A DNA stretch of 64,000 nt from Rhodobacter sp. (GCA_016704435.1 JADJAB010000004.1:1-64000), one strand, 5' to 3'; positions 9,082 through 17,162 are shown, numbered from the stretch's first letter. The notes: generated by a model not told the origin, from the letters alone. A program made the numbers and translations.

Positions 9082-9113
9082 AAAAACCGCGCCGGGTTGA
9101 CCCGGCGCGGTTT
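9082..9113 (-). terminator. Intrinsic terminator of the rpsF-rpsR-rplI operon
   Basis: A perfect 13-bp stem (AAACCGCGCCGGG, 9084-9096, with its complement at 9101-9113) closes a four-base loop. On the - strand it is followed by TTTTCTTTG. It lies 24 bases beyond the rplI stop. Confidence 0.88.
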
Positions 9114-9137
9114 CGCAGGCGGCCTTGAAGGGCGCGC

Positions 9138-9707
9138 TTACTCTTCGTTGTTTGCGGCGCCGATGTCGTCGAACAGTTCGGCAATCTCGAACTCGGCCGC
9201 GGCTTCGGCTTCGGCCGCCAGTTCCTGGATCGACTTGCCCGAGGCCTGCAGCGTGGCTTCTTCGACCGAGCGCGCGACATTCAGCTTGATCGTGGCCGAC
9301 ACTTCGGGATGCAGCACGACCGAGACATCGTGAATCCCGAGGTCCTTGATCGGCTTCAGCATGACGACCTGGCCGCGGCCCACGGAAAAGCCCGAGTCGG
9401 TGGCGGCGTCGGAGGCATCGCGCGACGTGACCGAACCATACAATGCGCCGGCATCGGAGGCCGAGCGAATCACTGTGAACATCTGGCCGTCCAGCTTGGC
9501 GGCCACGGCTTCGGCTTCCTTCTTGGTCTCAAGGTTCTGCGCCTGCAGTTGGGCCTTGCGGGTCTCGAAGGATTTCACGTTGGTGGCGTTCGCGCGCAGC
9601 GCCTTGCCTTGCGGAAGAAGGAAGTTGCGGGCGTAGCCGTCCTTGACGTTCACCACTTCGCCCATCTGGCCCAGTTTGGCCACGCGCTCCAAAAGGATGA
9701 CTTGCAT
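9138..9707 (-). CDS. rplI: 50S ribosomal protein bL9
   Basis: A 189-residue bL9, a large-subunit protein that bridges neighbouring ribosomes and helps frame maintenance. The N-terminal domain MQVILLERVAKLGQMGEVVNVKDGYARNFLLPQGKA is canonical, followed by the connecting helix and the C-terminal RNA-binding domain (SDAGALYGSVTSRDASDA). It is longer than the E. coli protein (149 residues) because of an acidic Ala/Glu-rich tail (AAEAEAAAEFEIAELFDD), as is usual in alphaproteobacteria. Third gene of the rpsF-rpsR-rplI operon, 12 bases after rpsR. Confidence 0.97.
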   Translation of the reverse strand: MQVILLERVAKLGQMGEVVNVKDGYARNFLLPQGKALRANATNVKSFETRKAQLQAQNLETKKEAEAVAAKLDGQMFTVIRSASDAGALYGSVTSRDASDAATDSGFSVGRGQVVMLKPIKDLGIHDVSVVLHPEVSATIKLNVARSVEEATLQASGKSIQELAAEAEAAAEFEIAELFDDIGAANNEE

Positions 9708-9719
9708 GATTGTCGCTCC

Positions 9720-9947
9720 TTATTTCACGGCATAGGGCAGCAGGGCCAGGAAGCGGGCGCGCTTGATGGCCGTGGCCAGTTCGCGTTGCTTCTTGGCCGA
9801 GACGGCGGTGATACGGGAAGGCACGATCTTGCCACGCTCGGAGATGTAGCGCTGCAGCAGACGGGTGTCCTTGTAGTCGATCGCCGGAGCATTGTCGCCC
9901 GAGAAGGGGCAAACCTTGCGGCGGCGGAAAAACGGTTTGTTCGCCAT
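9720..9947 (-). CDS. rpsR: 30S ribosomal protein bS18
   Basis: A 75-residue bS18 with the family core CPFSGDNAPAIDYKDTRLLQRYISERGKIVPSRITAVSAKKQRELATAIKRARFLALLPY. It pairs with bS6 on the small-subunit platform. It lies 29 bases downstream of rpsF and 12 bases upstream of rplI, in the conserved order. Confidence 0.97.
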   Translation of the reverse strand: MANKPFFRRRKVCPFSGDNAPAIDYKDTRLLQRYISERGKIVPSRITAVSAKKQRELATAIKRARFLALLPYAVK

Positions 9948-9976
9948 TTTGAGGGTCCTTATCCTTCAGGCCAAGA

Positions 9977-10438
9977 TCAGAAGCGCGGTGCGCGGTCGGG
10001 GCGCGGGCCACGGTCAGGGCGGTCGCCCCGATCCCCACGGTCGCCACGATCCGGGCGCGGGCCACGGTCGCCAAAGCTGCCGCGGTCGCCGTCACGATCA
10101 CCACGCTCGCGCTCGTCACGCTTCTGCATCTGGACCGAGGGGCCCTCGACATGGGCATCGACCTTGATGGTCAGGATGCGCATCACGTCATCATGCAAAC
10201 GCATCAGGCGTTCCATTTCCTGCACAGCGGCCGACGGTGCGTCGGTCTTCAGCAGGGCATAGTGGCCCTTGCGGTTCTTGTTGATCTTGTAGGCCATGGT
10301 CTTCACGCCCCAGTATTCGGATTCGACGATCTTGCCGCCGTTGTCCGAAAGCACCGTGGAGAAGTGTTCGACCAGACCCTCGGCCTGCGCGCTGGAAAGA
10401 TCCTGGCGCGAAATGAAGACATGCTCGTAGAGCGGCAT
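9977..10438 (-). CDS. rpsF: 30S ribosomal protein bS6
   Basis: A 153-residue bS6. The ferredoxin-like core runs from MPLYEHVFISRQDLS through YWGVKTMAYKINKNRKGHYALLK to MRLHDDVMRILTIKVD. A tail of about 45 residues is built of Arg/Asp/Gly repeats (DRGDRGDRGDRPDRG), a low-complexity extension common in alphaproteobacterial bS6. The start at 10438 gives the family N-terminus; an in-frame upstream ATG at 10531 would add 31 unrelated residues. First gene of the operon; a hairpin precedes it. Confidence 0.95.
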   Translation of the reverse strand: MPLYEHVFISRQDLSSAQAEGLVEHFSTVLSDNGGKIVESEYWGVKTMAYKINKNRKGHYALLKTDAPSAAVQEMERLMRLHDDVMRILTIKVDAHVEGPSVQMQKRDERERGDRDGDRGSFGDRGPRPDRGDRGDRGDRPDRGPRPDRAPRF

Positions 10439-10469
10439 GCGATATCCTTCGTCTCGGGGCGGCTTCAAA

Positions 10470-10500
10470 GGACGGGCAAGAACCTTTCCGCAGCCCGTCC
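10470..10500 (-). promoter_or_regulatory. Hairpin in the rpsF leader, possible S6:S18 autoregulatory site
   Basis: On the - strand GGACGGGC (10500-10493) pairs perfectly with GCCCGTCC (10477-10470) around a 15-base purine-rich loop containing TGCGGAAAGG. It ends about 31 bases upstream of the rpsF start. In many bacteria the rpsF leader folds into a stem recognised by the S6:S18 complex. Here only the stem is seen directly; the autoregulatory role is inferred from position. Confidence 0.45.
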
Positions 10501-10595
10501 ACGAGAGGCATCGCCGGTTCATGGAAATCACGGAAAGGATGCGGCCTTATACAGGTTGGCCGCGCCGGCGCAAGGCTTGTCGCCGCGGCAGCGTC

Positions 10596-11051
10596 TTACG
10601 CCGGGCGGGCCGCTTCGGGCAGGCCGAAGATCGCATCGAATGTCCAGGTGAAGGCCCAGGTGTAGACGATGAACAGCACGATCAGCCCGGCCTCGTAGAC
10701 CATCGCAAGCCACAGTCCGACGCCCAGCCACCAGGCGGTCAGCGGCATCAGGATCAGCACCAGCCCGCCTTCGAACAACAAGGCATGCACTGCACGCCGG
10801 CCAAAGGACCGGCCGCGCCGGGGCTGGCGCGCCTCCCAGGACTCGAAAGCCGAGTTGAAGGCGAAGCTCCAGCTCATCGCAACGGTGGCCGCCAGAACCG
10901 CAAGCCCCAGCGAGTTGCCGGCCGAGGCATCCGACATCACCAGAAGGCCAATCGTGGCGACGACGACGCCAAGGGCCTCGAAGGTGACGGCATAGACCAG
11001 CTTGCGCAGGGCGGACCGGCCGCGGAACAGGTGATGCGGGGCAGCGAACAT
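10596..11051 (-). CDS. PACE-family efflux transporter
   Basis: A 151-residue inner-membrane protein with four hydrophobic helices arranged as two tandem bacterial transmembrane pair (BTP) repeats: ALRKLVYAVTFEALGVVVATIGLLVM and RAVHALLFEGGLVLILMPLTAWWLGVGLWLAMVYEAGLIVLFIVYTW. The conserved Glu in the first helix (FEALG) and the FNSAFESWEAR loop match the proteobacterial antimicrobial compound efflux family, whose founder AceI exports chlorhexidine by proton exchange. It lies upstream of rpsF on the same strand but 157 bases away, so probably a separate unit. Confidence 0.88.
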   Translation of the reverse strand: MFAAPHHLFRGRSALRKLVYAVTFEALGVVVATIGLLVMSDASAGNSLGLAVLAATVAMSWSFAFNSAFESWEARQPRRGRSFGRRAVHALLFEGGLVLILMPLTAWWLGVGLWLAMVYEAGLIVLFIVYTWAFTWTFDAIFGLPEAARPA

Positions 11052-11236
11052 GCCGCGAGGGTGCGTCGGTCTTGGCGGACCGTCAAGCCGGGAGGCACAA
11101 GGGCGCGCAGTGGCGCAGTGGCGGCAATGTGATGTTCACCGGCGCGCAAGCCCTGTTCGGGAACGGTGAATTGTGCGGGTGCGCGCCGCAAGTGATCTGG
11201 GGGCAGTTGTTGAAACCGTCCATGGAGACGCCCCGA

Positions 11237-11812
11237 ATGACCCGCCTTGCCCCCATCGCCTTTGCCGCCGCGCTGGCCGCCGCCCCGGCCTTTGCCGAGG
11301 CCGAAAAATATGTTCTGGATGCCAGCCACAGCCAGATCCTGTTCAGCTACAGCCACCTGGGCTATTCGACCTCCTGGGGCATGTTCTCGGGGTTCGAGGG
11401 CGAGATCATGTTCGATCAGGCCGATCCCGCCGGCTCGTCCGTCGCGGTGTCTTTCCCGGTCAGGACCATGCTGACCGGCTGGCAGGACCGCTTCGACCAC
11501 TTCATGTCGCCCGATTTCTTCGATGCGGCGGAAGATGAGATGGTCAGCTTCACTTCGACCGGGATCGAAGTGACGGGTGAGGGAACGGCGAAGATCACCG
11601 GCGACCTGACGTTGAACGGGGTGACGAAATCGGTGGTGCTGGACGCGGTGCTGAACCAGGTCGGCGATCATCCGATGGCGAACAAGCCATGGGCGGGCTT
11701 TTCGGCCAGCACGACGCTGGTGCGCAGTGAATTCGGCCTCGGACAGTTCGCGCCCTTCGTCGGGGACGAGGTGGCAGTGCGGATCTCGGTCGAGGCGATG
11801 AAGGCCGAATAG
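11237..11812 (+). CDS. YceI-family periplasmic protein
   Basis: A 191-residue protein with a clear signal peptide (MTRLAPIAFAAALAAAPAFA, cleavage after AFA at about 20) and a YceI lipocalin-like barrel: YVLDASHSQILFSYSHLGYS, FDHFMSPDFFDAAEDEMVSF, GDLTLNGVTKSVVLD and GFSASTTLVRSEFGL. YceI proteins bind isoprenoid-type lipids such as polyprenyl chains or ubiquinone precursors. The start at 11237 is chosen because it begins the signal peptide; in-frame starts upstream add non-secretory sequence. It converges with a cytochrome b561-YceI fusion, hinting at a shared quinone-related role (inference). Confidence 0.93.
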   Translation: MTRLAPIAFAAALAAAPAFAEAEKYVLDASHSQILFSYSHLGYSTSWGMFSGFEGEIMFDQADPAGSSVAVSFPVRTMLTGWQDRFDHFMSPDFFDAAEDEMVSFTSTGIEVTGEGTAKITGDLTLNGVTKSVVLDAVLNQVGDHPMANKPWAGFSASTTLVRSEFGLGQFAPFVGDEVAVRISVEAMKAE

Positions 11813-11866
11813 GCTCGGGTTCGATTCTGGCGAGCGGGGACGTCGGAGCGATCCGGCGGCCTTTCC

Positions 11867-13066
11867 TTATTCGCGGCGGCTGGCGGTCAGGGCAACGTTG
11901 ACCTGCACGGCAAAGCCGACGGTATTCTCGTCGGGGTAGCTGGGGCCGATGCCGAAATCGCGGCGGTCCAGCGTCAGCGACCCCGTCATCGTCGCCGTGT
12001 CGCCGGTCAGGACCAGGGTGAAGGGCAGGGTGACCGGCACCTCTGCCCCGCGCAGCGCCAGCGTGCCGGTGGCGGTGAAGGTGTCGCCTTGCGGGGCGAT
12101 TGCGGCGGTGAAGCTGGCGGTCGGGTGGGCGGCGGTGTCAAGGAACTCCGGTCCCCTGGCCTGATCGGTGACGGAGCCGAGCGTCAGTTGCGTGGTGTCG
12201 ATGGCGACGCGCACCTGGCCGGTGCCGGTAGCGGGGTCGAAGTCGATCTCGGCGGTCCAGGCGGGCAGGGTGCCAGGCACATCGGCGCCCATCTGGCGGA
12301 CGGCGAAGGTCAGCGTGCCTTCGGTGACCTGCCAGGTGCCTGCGGTGGCAGTTGCGGCGGCGACCGACGCAGGGGAAGCGGGCTGGGCGGCGGTGCCGGC
12401 GGTCTGGCCGGCGATGGCCCAGGCGCCGGCGGCCCCGGCGGCAAAGATTGCCAGCGCGGCGACAAGGGGCGTTGCACTGCGCGCGGCCTGCGGTGTGCCT
12501 GCGGCGGTGCCCAAGGTCATCCGTGCCAGTGTCAGGTCACGGTCGACCAGCGCGTGTTTCAGCGCGCCCGCGATGTGCAGCGCCACGGCAGCGAAAAGGA
12601 TCTTTGTGAACAGCCAGTGGGTTGCGCTGGCGGCCCCCGCCACGGCTTCGGATTTCGGCACGAAGGGCAGGCCCTGGCCGAAGGGCCAGAGGATCGGCGC
12701 GAAGCCGGCGACTGCGGCGTGATGGGCCCAGCCCGACAGCGGCACGATCACAAGCGACAGGTAAAGCGCCCAATGCACGGTTTCGGCGGCAAGGGTCTCC
12801 AGCCGCCTTTGCGGGTGAAGCGGAGCGGGCCTGGTTTCGGTGACGGCCCAGAGGATGCGGACCATGGCGACGGCGAACATGGCGACGCCCAGGGTCTTGT
12901 GGACCGAGAAGAGTTGCGCCTTGAAGGCAAGCGCTTCGGATGTGTCATAGGGCAGGCGGTTGGCGACGACGCCAAGCGGGAAGGCGGCGAAGATCAGAAG
13001 GGCGGTCAGCCAGTGCAGGGTGCGGCTGACGCGACCGTAGCTGGTGGCAGTGTTGCGGGTCGGCAT
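11867..13066 (-). CDS. Cytochrome b561 fused to a YceI domain
   Basis: A 399-residue fusion. Residues about 8-185 form a bacterial di-heme cytochrome b561 with four helices and candidate axial histidines in RTLHWLTALL, SVHKTLG, TVHWALYLSL and LHIAGALKHAL. Residues about 205-225 are a fifth helix, and about 250-395 form a periplasmic YceI barrel (GTWQVTEGTLTFAVRQMG through GTLALRGAEVPVTLPF and LDRRDFGIGPSYPDENTVGF). A plausible role is electron exchange between membrane quinone and a ligand held by the YceI barrel; this is inference. The start at 13066 gives the membrane domain without upstream proline-rich frame. Confidence 0.9.
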   Translation of the reverse strand: MPTRNTATSYGRVSRTLHWLTALLIFAAFPLGVVANRLPYDTSEALAFKAQLFSVHKTLGVAMFAVAMVRILWAVTETRPAPLHPQRRLETLAAETVHWALYLSLVIVPLSGWAHHAAVAGFAPILWPFGQGLPFVPKSEAVAGAASATHWLFTKILFAAVALHIAGALKHALVDRDLTLARMTLGTAAGTPQAARSATPLVAALAIFAAGAAGAWAIAGQTAGTAAQPASPASVAAATATAGTWQVTEGTLTFAVRQMGADVPGTLPAWTAEIDFDPATGTGQVRVAIDTTQLTLGSVTDQARGPEFLDTAAHPTASFTAAIAPQGDTFTATGTLALRGAEVPVTLPFTLVLTGDTATMTGSLTLDRRDFGIGPSYPDENTVGFAVQVNVALTASRRE

Positions 13067-13213
13067 GCGGGCTCCTGCGCGGCTTGGCCATAGTGTAGCA
13101 GGCTTTGCGGGTGCGGGAATGCTTCGTTCGGCACAGCCGCTGTGCGCGGACTGATTGCCCTTTCGCCCGCGCTTCGATATGCCCTTTCGGCAAGGAACAA
13201 GGAGGCATCCGCC

Positions 13214-14149
13214 ATGAGCCGCGCATTCGTCTTTCCCGGTCAGGGGGCGCAAACCATCGGCATGGGCCGCGCCTTGGCCGAGACATATCCGGCCGCCAGG
13301 TCCGTTTTCGACGAGGTGGACGCGGCGCTGGGCGAAAAGCTGTCGGCGCTGATCTGGGAGGGTGACATCGCCAGGCTGACGCTGACCGAGAATGCCCAGC
13401 CGGCGCTGATGGCGACCTCGATGGCGGCGGTGCGGGCGCTGGAGGCCGAAGGTATGTCGGTTGAAAGCCACGTGGATTTCGTGGCGGGGCATTCGCTGGG
13501 CGAATATTCGGCGCTGTGCGCGGCGGGCAGCCTGAGCCTGTCGGACACCGCGCGGTTGTTGCGGATTCGCGGGCTGGCGATGCAGGAGGCGGTGCCGGTG
13601 GGCGTCGGCGCGATGGCGGCGCTGCTGGGACTGGATTTCGAGACGGCGGTGTCCGTGGCGGCCGAGGCGGCCGAGGGCGAAGTCTGCCAGGCGGCGAATG
13701 ACAATGACCCCGCGCAGGTGGTGGTCTCGGGCCACAAGGCGGCGGTGGAGCGGGCAGTGGAGATCGCCAGGGCGCGCGGCGCCAGGCGGGCGCTGATCCT
13801 TCCGGTATCGGCGCCGTTCCACTGCGCCCTGATGCAGCCCGCCGCGCACAAGATGGCCGAGGCGCTGTCGGCGGTGGTGATCTCAAAGCCGTCGGTTCCG
13901 GTGGTGGTGAATGTGCGGGCCGAGGCGGTGACCGAACCGGACCGAATATTCGACCTGCTGGTGGCGCAGGTGACGGGGGCGGTGCGCTGGCGCGAGAGCG
14001 TCTTGTGGATGGAGCGCGCAGGGGTGACCGAGTTCTGGGAGATTGGCGCCGGCAAGGCGCTGTCGGGGATGATCAAGCGCATGGTCGGTGGCGAGGCGAC
14101 GTGCCGGGCGATCGGCACGCCGGAGGATGTGGTGGCCGCGAAGGGCTAG
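13214..14149 (+). CDS. fabD: Malonyl-CoA:ACP transacylase
   Basis: A 311-residue FabD, which loads malonyl from CoA onto acyl carrier protein at the start of type II fatty acid synthesis. The N-terminus SRAFVFPGQGAQTIGMG, the nucleophile elbow GHSLGEYSAL (Ser94), the catalytic His in SAPFHCALM near residue 200 and EIGAGKALSGM are all present. A strong AAGGAGG-like site lies 9 bases before ATG 13214. It is followed by fabG and acpP in the classic fab order. Confidence 0.97.
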   Translation: MSRAFVFPGQGAQTIGMGRALAETYPAARSVFDEVDAALGEKLSALIWEGDIARLTLTENAQPALMATSMAAVRALEAEGMSVESHVDFVAGHSLGEYSALCAAGSLSLSDTARLLRIRGLAMQEAVPVGVGAMAALLGLDFETAVSVAAEAAEGEVCQAANDNDPAQVVVSGHKAAVERAVEIARARGARRALILPVSAPFHCALMQPAAHKMAEALSAVVISKPSVPVVVNVRAEAVTEPDRIFDLLVAQVTGAVRWRESVLWMERAGVTEFWEIGAGKALSGMIKRMVGGEATCRAIGTPEDVVAAKG

Positions 14150-14153
14150 GGCT

Positions 14154-14221
14154 GCGTTTCGGGGAAACGCCGGGGGTTTCACACCCCCGGACCCCCGTGG
14201 AGTATTTTGACCAAGATGAAG
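14154..14221 (+). repeat. Intergenic hairpin repeat, copy 1
   Basis: Between fabD and fabG lie a GCGTTTC/GAAACGC hairpin (14154-14170), a CCGGGGG/CCCCCGG hairpin (14170-14190) and then a tail at 14199-14221 reading GGAGTATTTTGACCAAGATG plus AAG. The second hairpin and tail recur almost exactly, in inverted orientation, at 37298-37342. This marks a dispersed element. Its role (terminator, mRNA end protection or a REP-like mobile unit) is not shown by the sequence. Confidence 0.75.
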
Positions 14222-14238
14222 GCAGGAGGTCGCGGGTG

Positions 14239-14976
14239 ATGTTCGATCTGACGGGGAAGACGGCGCTGGTGACAGGGGCCTCGGGCGGGATCGGGGCCGG
14301 TATCGCGCGGGTGTTGCATGCGGCGGGGGCGACCGTAGGCCTGTCGGGGACACGGGTGGAGCCATTGGAGGCCCTGGCGGCGGAACTGGGGGCGGGGGCG
14401 ACTGTGCTGGCCTGCGATCTGTCGGATCCGGAAGCGGTCGAGGGTCTTGTCAAGCGCGCGGTCGAGGCGATGGGATCGGTCGACATCCTGGTGAACAATG
14501 CCGGGATCACCCGCGACGGGCTGGTGATGCGGATGTCGGATGACGACTGGCAGGCGGTGCTGGATGTGAACCTGACGGCAGCCTTCCGGCTGTGCCGGGC
14601 CGCCATTCGCGGCATGATGAAGGCGCGCTGGGGACGGATCGTCAATATCTCCTCCGTCGTCGGCCAGACCGGCAATGGCGGGCAAGTGAATTATGCGGCC
14701 TCAAAGGCCGGGCTGGTGGGGATGTCGAAGTCGCTGGCCGCCGAGGTGGCCAGCCGCGGCATCACGGTGAATGCGGTGGCGCCGGGTTTCATCGAGACCG
14801 CGATGACCGAAAAGCTGAATGACGCGCAACGCGCGGGCATTCTGGGTGCCGTGCCGGCGGGGCGGATGGGCACGCCGGCCGAGATCGCTGCAGCGGTCCT
14901 TTACCTTGCCTCGCCCGAGGCGGGCTATGTCACCGGGGCCACCTTGCATGTGAATGGCGGCATGGCGATGGTGTAG
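14239..14976 (+). CDS. fabG: 3-oxoacyl-ACP reductase
   Basis: A 245-residue short-chain dehydrogenase that reduces 3-oxoacyl-ACP with NADPH. The cofactor motif TGASGGIG is at 12-19, NNAGITRDGLVMRM is the FabG-typical block, and the catalytic residues are Ser139 (NISSVVGQ), Tyr152 and Lys156 (NYAASKAG). ATG 14239 is preceded by AGGAGGT. It lies 89 bases after fabD and upstream of acpP, confirming the fatty acid synthesis assignment over other SDRs. Confidence 0.96.
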   Translation: MFDLTGKTALVTGASGGIGAGIARVLHAAGATVGLSGTRVEPLEALAAELGAGATVLACDLSDPEAVEGLVKRAVEAMGSVDILVNNAGITRDGLVMRMSDDDWQAVLDVNLTAAFRLCRAAIRGMMKARWGRIVNISSVVGQTGNGGQVNYAASKAGLVGMSKSLAAEVASRGITVNAVAPGFIETAMTEKLNDAQRAGILGAVPAGRMGTPAEIAAAVLYLASPEAGYVTGATLHVNGGMAMV

Positions 14977-14977
14977 G

Positions 14978-15003
14978 GCTTTCCCCCCTTGGGCGGGGAA
15001 AGC
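14978..15003 (+). terminator. Hairpin immediately after fabG
   Basis: GCTTTCCCC (14978-14986) pairs perfectly with GGGGAAAGC (14995-15003) around an 8-base loop, starting 2 bases after the fabG stop codon. Only a weak T-tract follows (GTTTGCC), so termination may be partial. Confidence 0.6.
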
Positions 15004-15005
15004 GT

Positions 15006-15034
15006 TTGCCTTGGGTCGCGCCTGTTGCTATAGG
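15006..15034 (+). promoter_or_regulatory. Predicted sigma-70 promoter of acpP
   Basis: TTGCCT (15006-15011) and TATAGG (15029-15034) are separated by 17 bases, directly behind the fabG hairpin. Transcription would start near 15041, leaving a leader of about 107 bases before acpP. This would let acpP be expressed far more than fabDG, as expected for ACP. Confidence 0.5.
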
Positions 15035-15147
15035 CGCGCTGAAATCGCCGGGGGTGACTCGGGTGTCGGCGCGAAAGCGGCGGAAGCGCCCTTCGGGGTT
15101 GGGACAGTCAGATCGGGGGTGAACCCCGCAAGCATAGAGGAAAAAAC

Positions 15148-15381
15148 ATGAGCGACATCGCTGATCGCGTGAAGAAGATCGTCGTCGAGCATCTGGGCGT
15201 CGAAGAGGACAAGGTGACGGAAACGGCCTCGTTCATCGACGACCTGGGCGCGGATTCGCTGGACACGGTCGAACTGGTCATGGCTTTCGAGGAAGAATTC
15301 GGGATCGAGATCCCCGATGACGCCGCCGAGACCATCCAGACCTTTGGCGATGCGGTGAAGTTCATCTCTTCGGCCGCCTGA
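15148..15381 (+). CDS. acpP: Acyl carrier protein
   Basis: A 77-residue acidic ACP, carrier of growing acyl chains. The 4'-phosphopantetheine attachment serine is Ser37 in GADSLDTVEL. The rest (MSDIADRVKKIVVEHLG, EEEFGIEIPDDAAETIQTFGDAV) is canonical. A GAGGAAAAAAC site precedes ATG 15148. It has its own predicted promoter and terminator. Confidence 0.98.
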   Translation: MSDIADRVKKIVVEHLGVEEDKVTETASFIDDLGADSLDTVELVMAFEEEFGIEIPDDAAETIQTFGDAVKFISSAA

Positions 15382-15408
15382 GACGTTTTCGCCTTCGGGC
15401 ACGGATAA

Positions 15409-15430
15409 GGCACCCTGCGGGGTGCCTTTT
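15409..15430 (+). terminator. Intrinsic terminator of acpP
   Basis: GGCACCC pairs with GGGTGCC around a TGCG loop and is followed by TTTT. It lies 28 bases after the acpP stop: a textbook rho-independent terminator. Confidence 0.9.
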
Positions 15431-15502
15431 GCGTTGGAGGTGTTTGCTGCCAGCGCAATCCGGCGCTACGCTCGGCTGGGAAAGCATCGGCAGAGCTGTG
15501 CC

Positions 15503-16123
15503 ATGATCACCGAAATCGACGACTACTTCTTGCAGGGCTGCGGCCGTTGTGCACGGTTCGGCACCGAGGCGTGTTCGACCCGTCTCTGGGCGGGCGGGCT
15601 GGCCGATCTTCGGCGGATCTGCCGCGATCTGGGGCTGGTCGAGACGGTGAAGTGGGGGCATCCGTGCTACCTGCATGCCGGGCGCAACATCGCGATCATC
15701 GGGGCCTTGCGAGGCGGTTACAGGCTGTCCTTCTTCAACGCGGCCCTGATGACGGATCCCGAGGGCCTGCTGAAACGGCAGGGGCAGAATACGCAGCACC
15801 CGAACGTCCTGCGCTTTGCGACCGATGCACAGGTGACCGAGCGGGAGCCCGCGATCCGCGCCTATCTGGCCGAGGCGATGGGCTATGCCGAAGCCGGTGT
15901 GGCGCCGCCGAAGGAGGTGCGCGAGACCGCGTTGCCGGATGAGTTGGTGGAAGTTCTGGACGCCGACCCGACATTGGCCGAAGCGTTCCACGAGCTGACG
16001 CCGGGGCGGCAGCGAAGCTATGTGATCGCGCTTGGCGCGGCAAAGAGGCGCGAAACGCGGCTGGCGCGAATCGAAAGATACCGGTCGCGAATCCTCGCCG
16101 GGAAGGGCGCGCAGGAGCGGTAG
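15503..16123 (+). CDS. DUF1801/YdeI-type conserved protein
   Basis: A 206-residue protein. The segment VKWGHPCYLHAGRNIAIIGALRGGYRLSFFNAALM resembles the DUF1801 (YdhG-like) fold, and the C-terminal FHELTPGRQRSYVIALGAAKRRETRLARIERYRSRILAGKG is the YdeI/OmpD-associated helical tail. The N-terminal 30 residues contain Cys in GCGRCARFGTEAC. The start at 15503 (MITEIDDYF) matches the family better than 15422, which would run through the acpP terminator. The function of the family is not established. Confidence 0.8.
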   Translation: MITEIDDYFLQGCGRCARFGTEACSTRLWAGGLADLRRICRDLGLVETVKWGHPCYLHAGRNIAIIGALRGGYRLSFFNAALMTDPEGLLKRQGQNTQHPNVLRFATDAQVTEREPAIRAYLAEAMGYAEAGVAPPKEVRETALPDELVEVLDADPTLAEAFHELTPGRQRSYVIALGAAKRRETRLARIERYRSRILAGKGAQER

Positions 16124-16214
16124 GGGCGGGGAGTTGCCGACGCCGGCGATCCGCGGCTTGCCATGGCCGCGGCGGGCGCGTCATGCTTGGGCACGATCAA
16201 CCGGAGGGCGATCC

Positions 16215-17162
16215 ATGGCGGGCAATTCGGCATTGGGCAGGATGTTTGGCGCAGACGGGGTGGAGACCTTCATGGGCATCCCGCGCTGTCGCGACCTGTC
16301 GCGACTGCCCGCGAAGATCGCGCTGATCGGGGCGGATGGCTGCACGCCTTACCCCTCGGTCGGGTTCTATTGTGCCGGCGGGCCGGCGGCCGTCCGCGCA
16401 GCGGGGGCGGCCTATGCGGCGAACCTGGCGCATGTGAACTTCGACCTCGGCGGGCCGGTGTTTCCCGGCGCGGTGGATGCCGTGGACGCGGGCGACCTGC
16501 CGCAGGACGAACAGGATCCTGCAGGAAACCGCGCGCGCATCTTCGGCGCGGTTTCCCAGGTGCTGGACCGGGGCGGGGTGCCCTTTCTGATCGGCGGCGA
16601 CGACAGCCTGCCCATTCCGATGCTTGAGGCTTTTGGCGCGCGAGCGCGCACATACACGATCTTGCAGATCGACGCGCATATCGACTGGCGCGACGAGGTG
16701 GGAGGCGAACGGCTGGGCCTGTCATCCACCATGCGCCGCGCCAGCGAGATGGCGCATGTGGACGGGATCGTGCAACTGGGCAGCAGGGGTGTCGGCTCGG
16801 CCCGCGAGGCGGACTTGCGCGATGCGCTGGACTGGGGGGTGGCATTCGTGCCGGCGGGCGAGGTGGCGCGCGACGGCGTCTGGCGGGCGGTGGACCTGAT
16901 CCCGGAGGGGGCGGAGGTGATCATCTGCCTGGACGTGGATGGGCTGGACCCGTCTGTCATGCCGGCGGTGATCGGGCGGACGGCGGGTGGGCTGACGTAT
17001 TGGCAAGTGCTGGAACTGGTGGGCGCGGTGGCCGAAAAGGCGCGGATCGCCGGCTTCGATATGGTGGAATTCATGCCCGAGCGCGACATCGACGGCATGG
17101 GCGCGATGGTGGCGGCACAGATGCTGGCCGCAGCAATGGGGATCGTGGTCCGGCAGGGGTGA
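16215..17162 (+). CDS. Ureohydrolase (agmatinase/arginase family) with altered metal ligand
   Basis: A 315-residue ureohydrolase. This family uses a di-manganese centre to hydrolyse guanidino groups. The motifs DAHID (153-157) and DVDGLD (240-245) are intact. The first motif, GGDHS in agmatinase and arginase, is GGDDS here, so the usual His ligand is Asp130. ATG 16215 has GGAGGG ahead of it. The gene stands alone between the DUF1801 gene and fabF, with no polyamine genes nearby, so the substrate (agmatine, guanidinobutyrate, another guanidine) is open. Confidence 0.85.
   Translation: MAGNSALGRMFGADGVETFMGIPRCRDLSRLPAKIALIGADGCTPYPSVGFYCAGGPAAVRAAGAAYAANLAHVNFDLGGPVFPGAVDAVDAGDLPQDEQDPAGNRARIFGAVSQVLDRGGVPFLIGGDDSLPIPMLEAFGARARTYTILQIDAHIDWRDEVGGERLGLSSTMRRASEMAHVDGIVQLGSRGVGSAREADLRDALDWGVAFVPAGEVARDGVWRAVDLIPEGAEVIICLDVDGLDPSVMPAVIGRTAGGLTYWQVLELVGAVAEKARIAGFDMVEFMPERDIDGMGAMVAAQMLAAAMGIVVRQG

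Noticed and set aside
16151..16172. Terminator after the DUF1801 gene
   Set aside because: CCGCGGC/GCCGCGG pairs over 7 bp with an 8-base loop but has no T-tract, so it was not listed as a feature.
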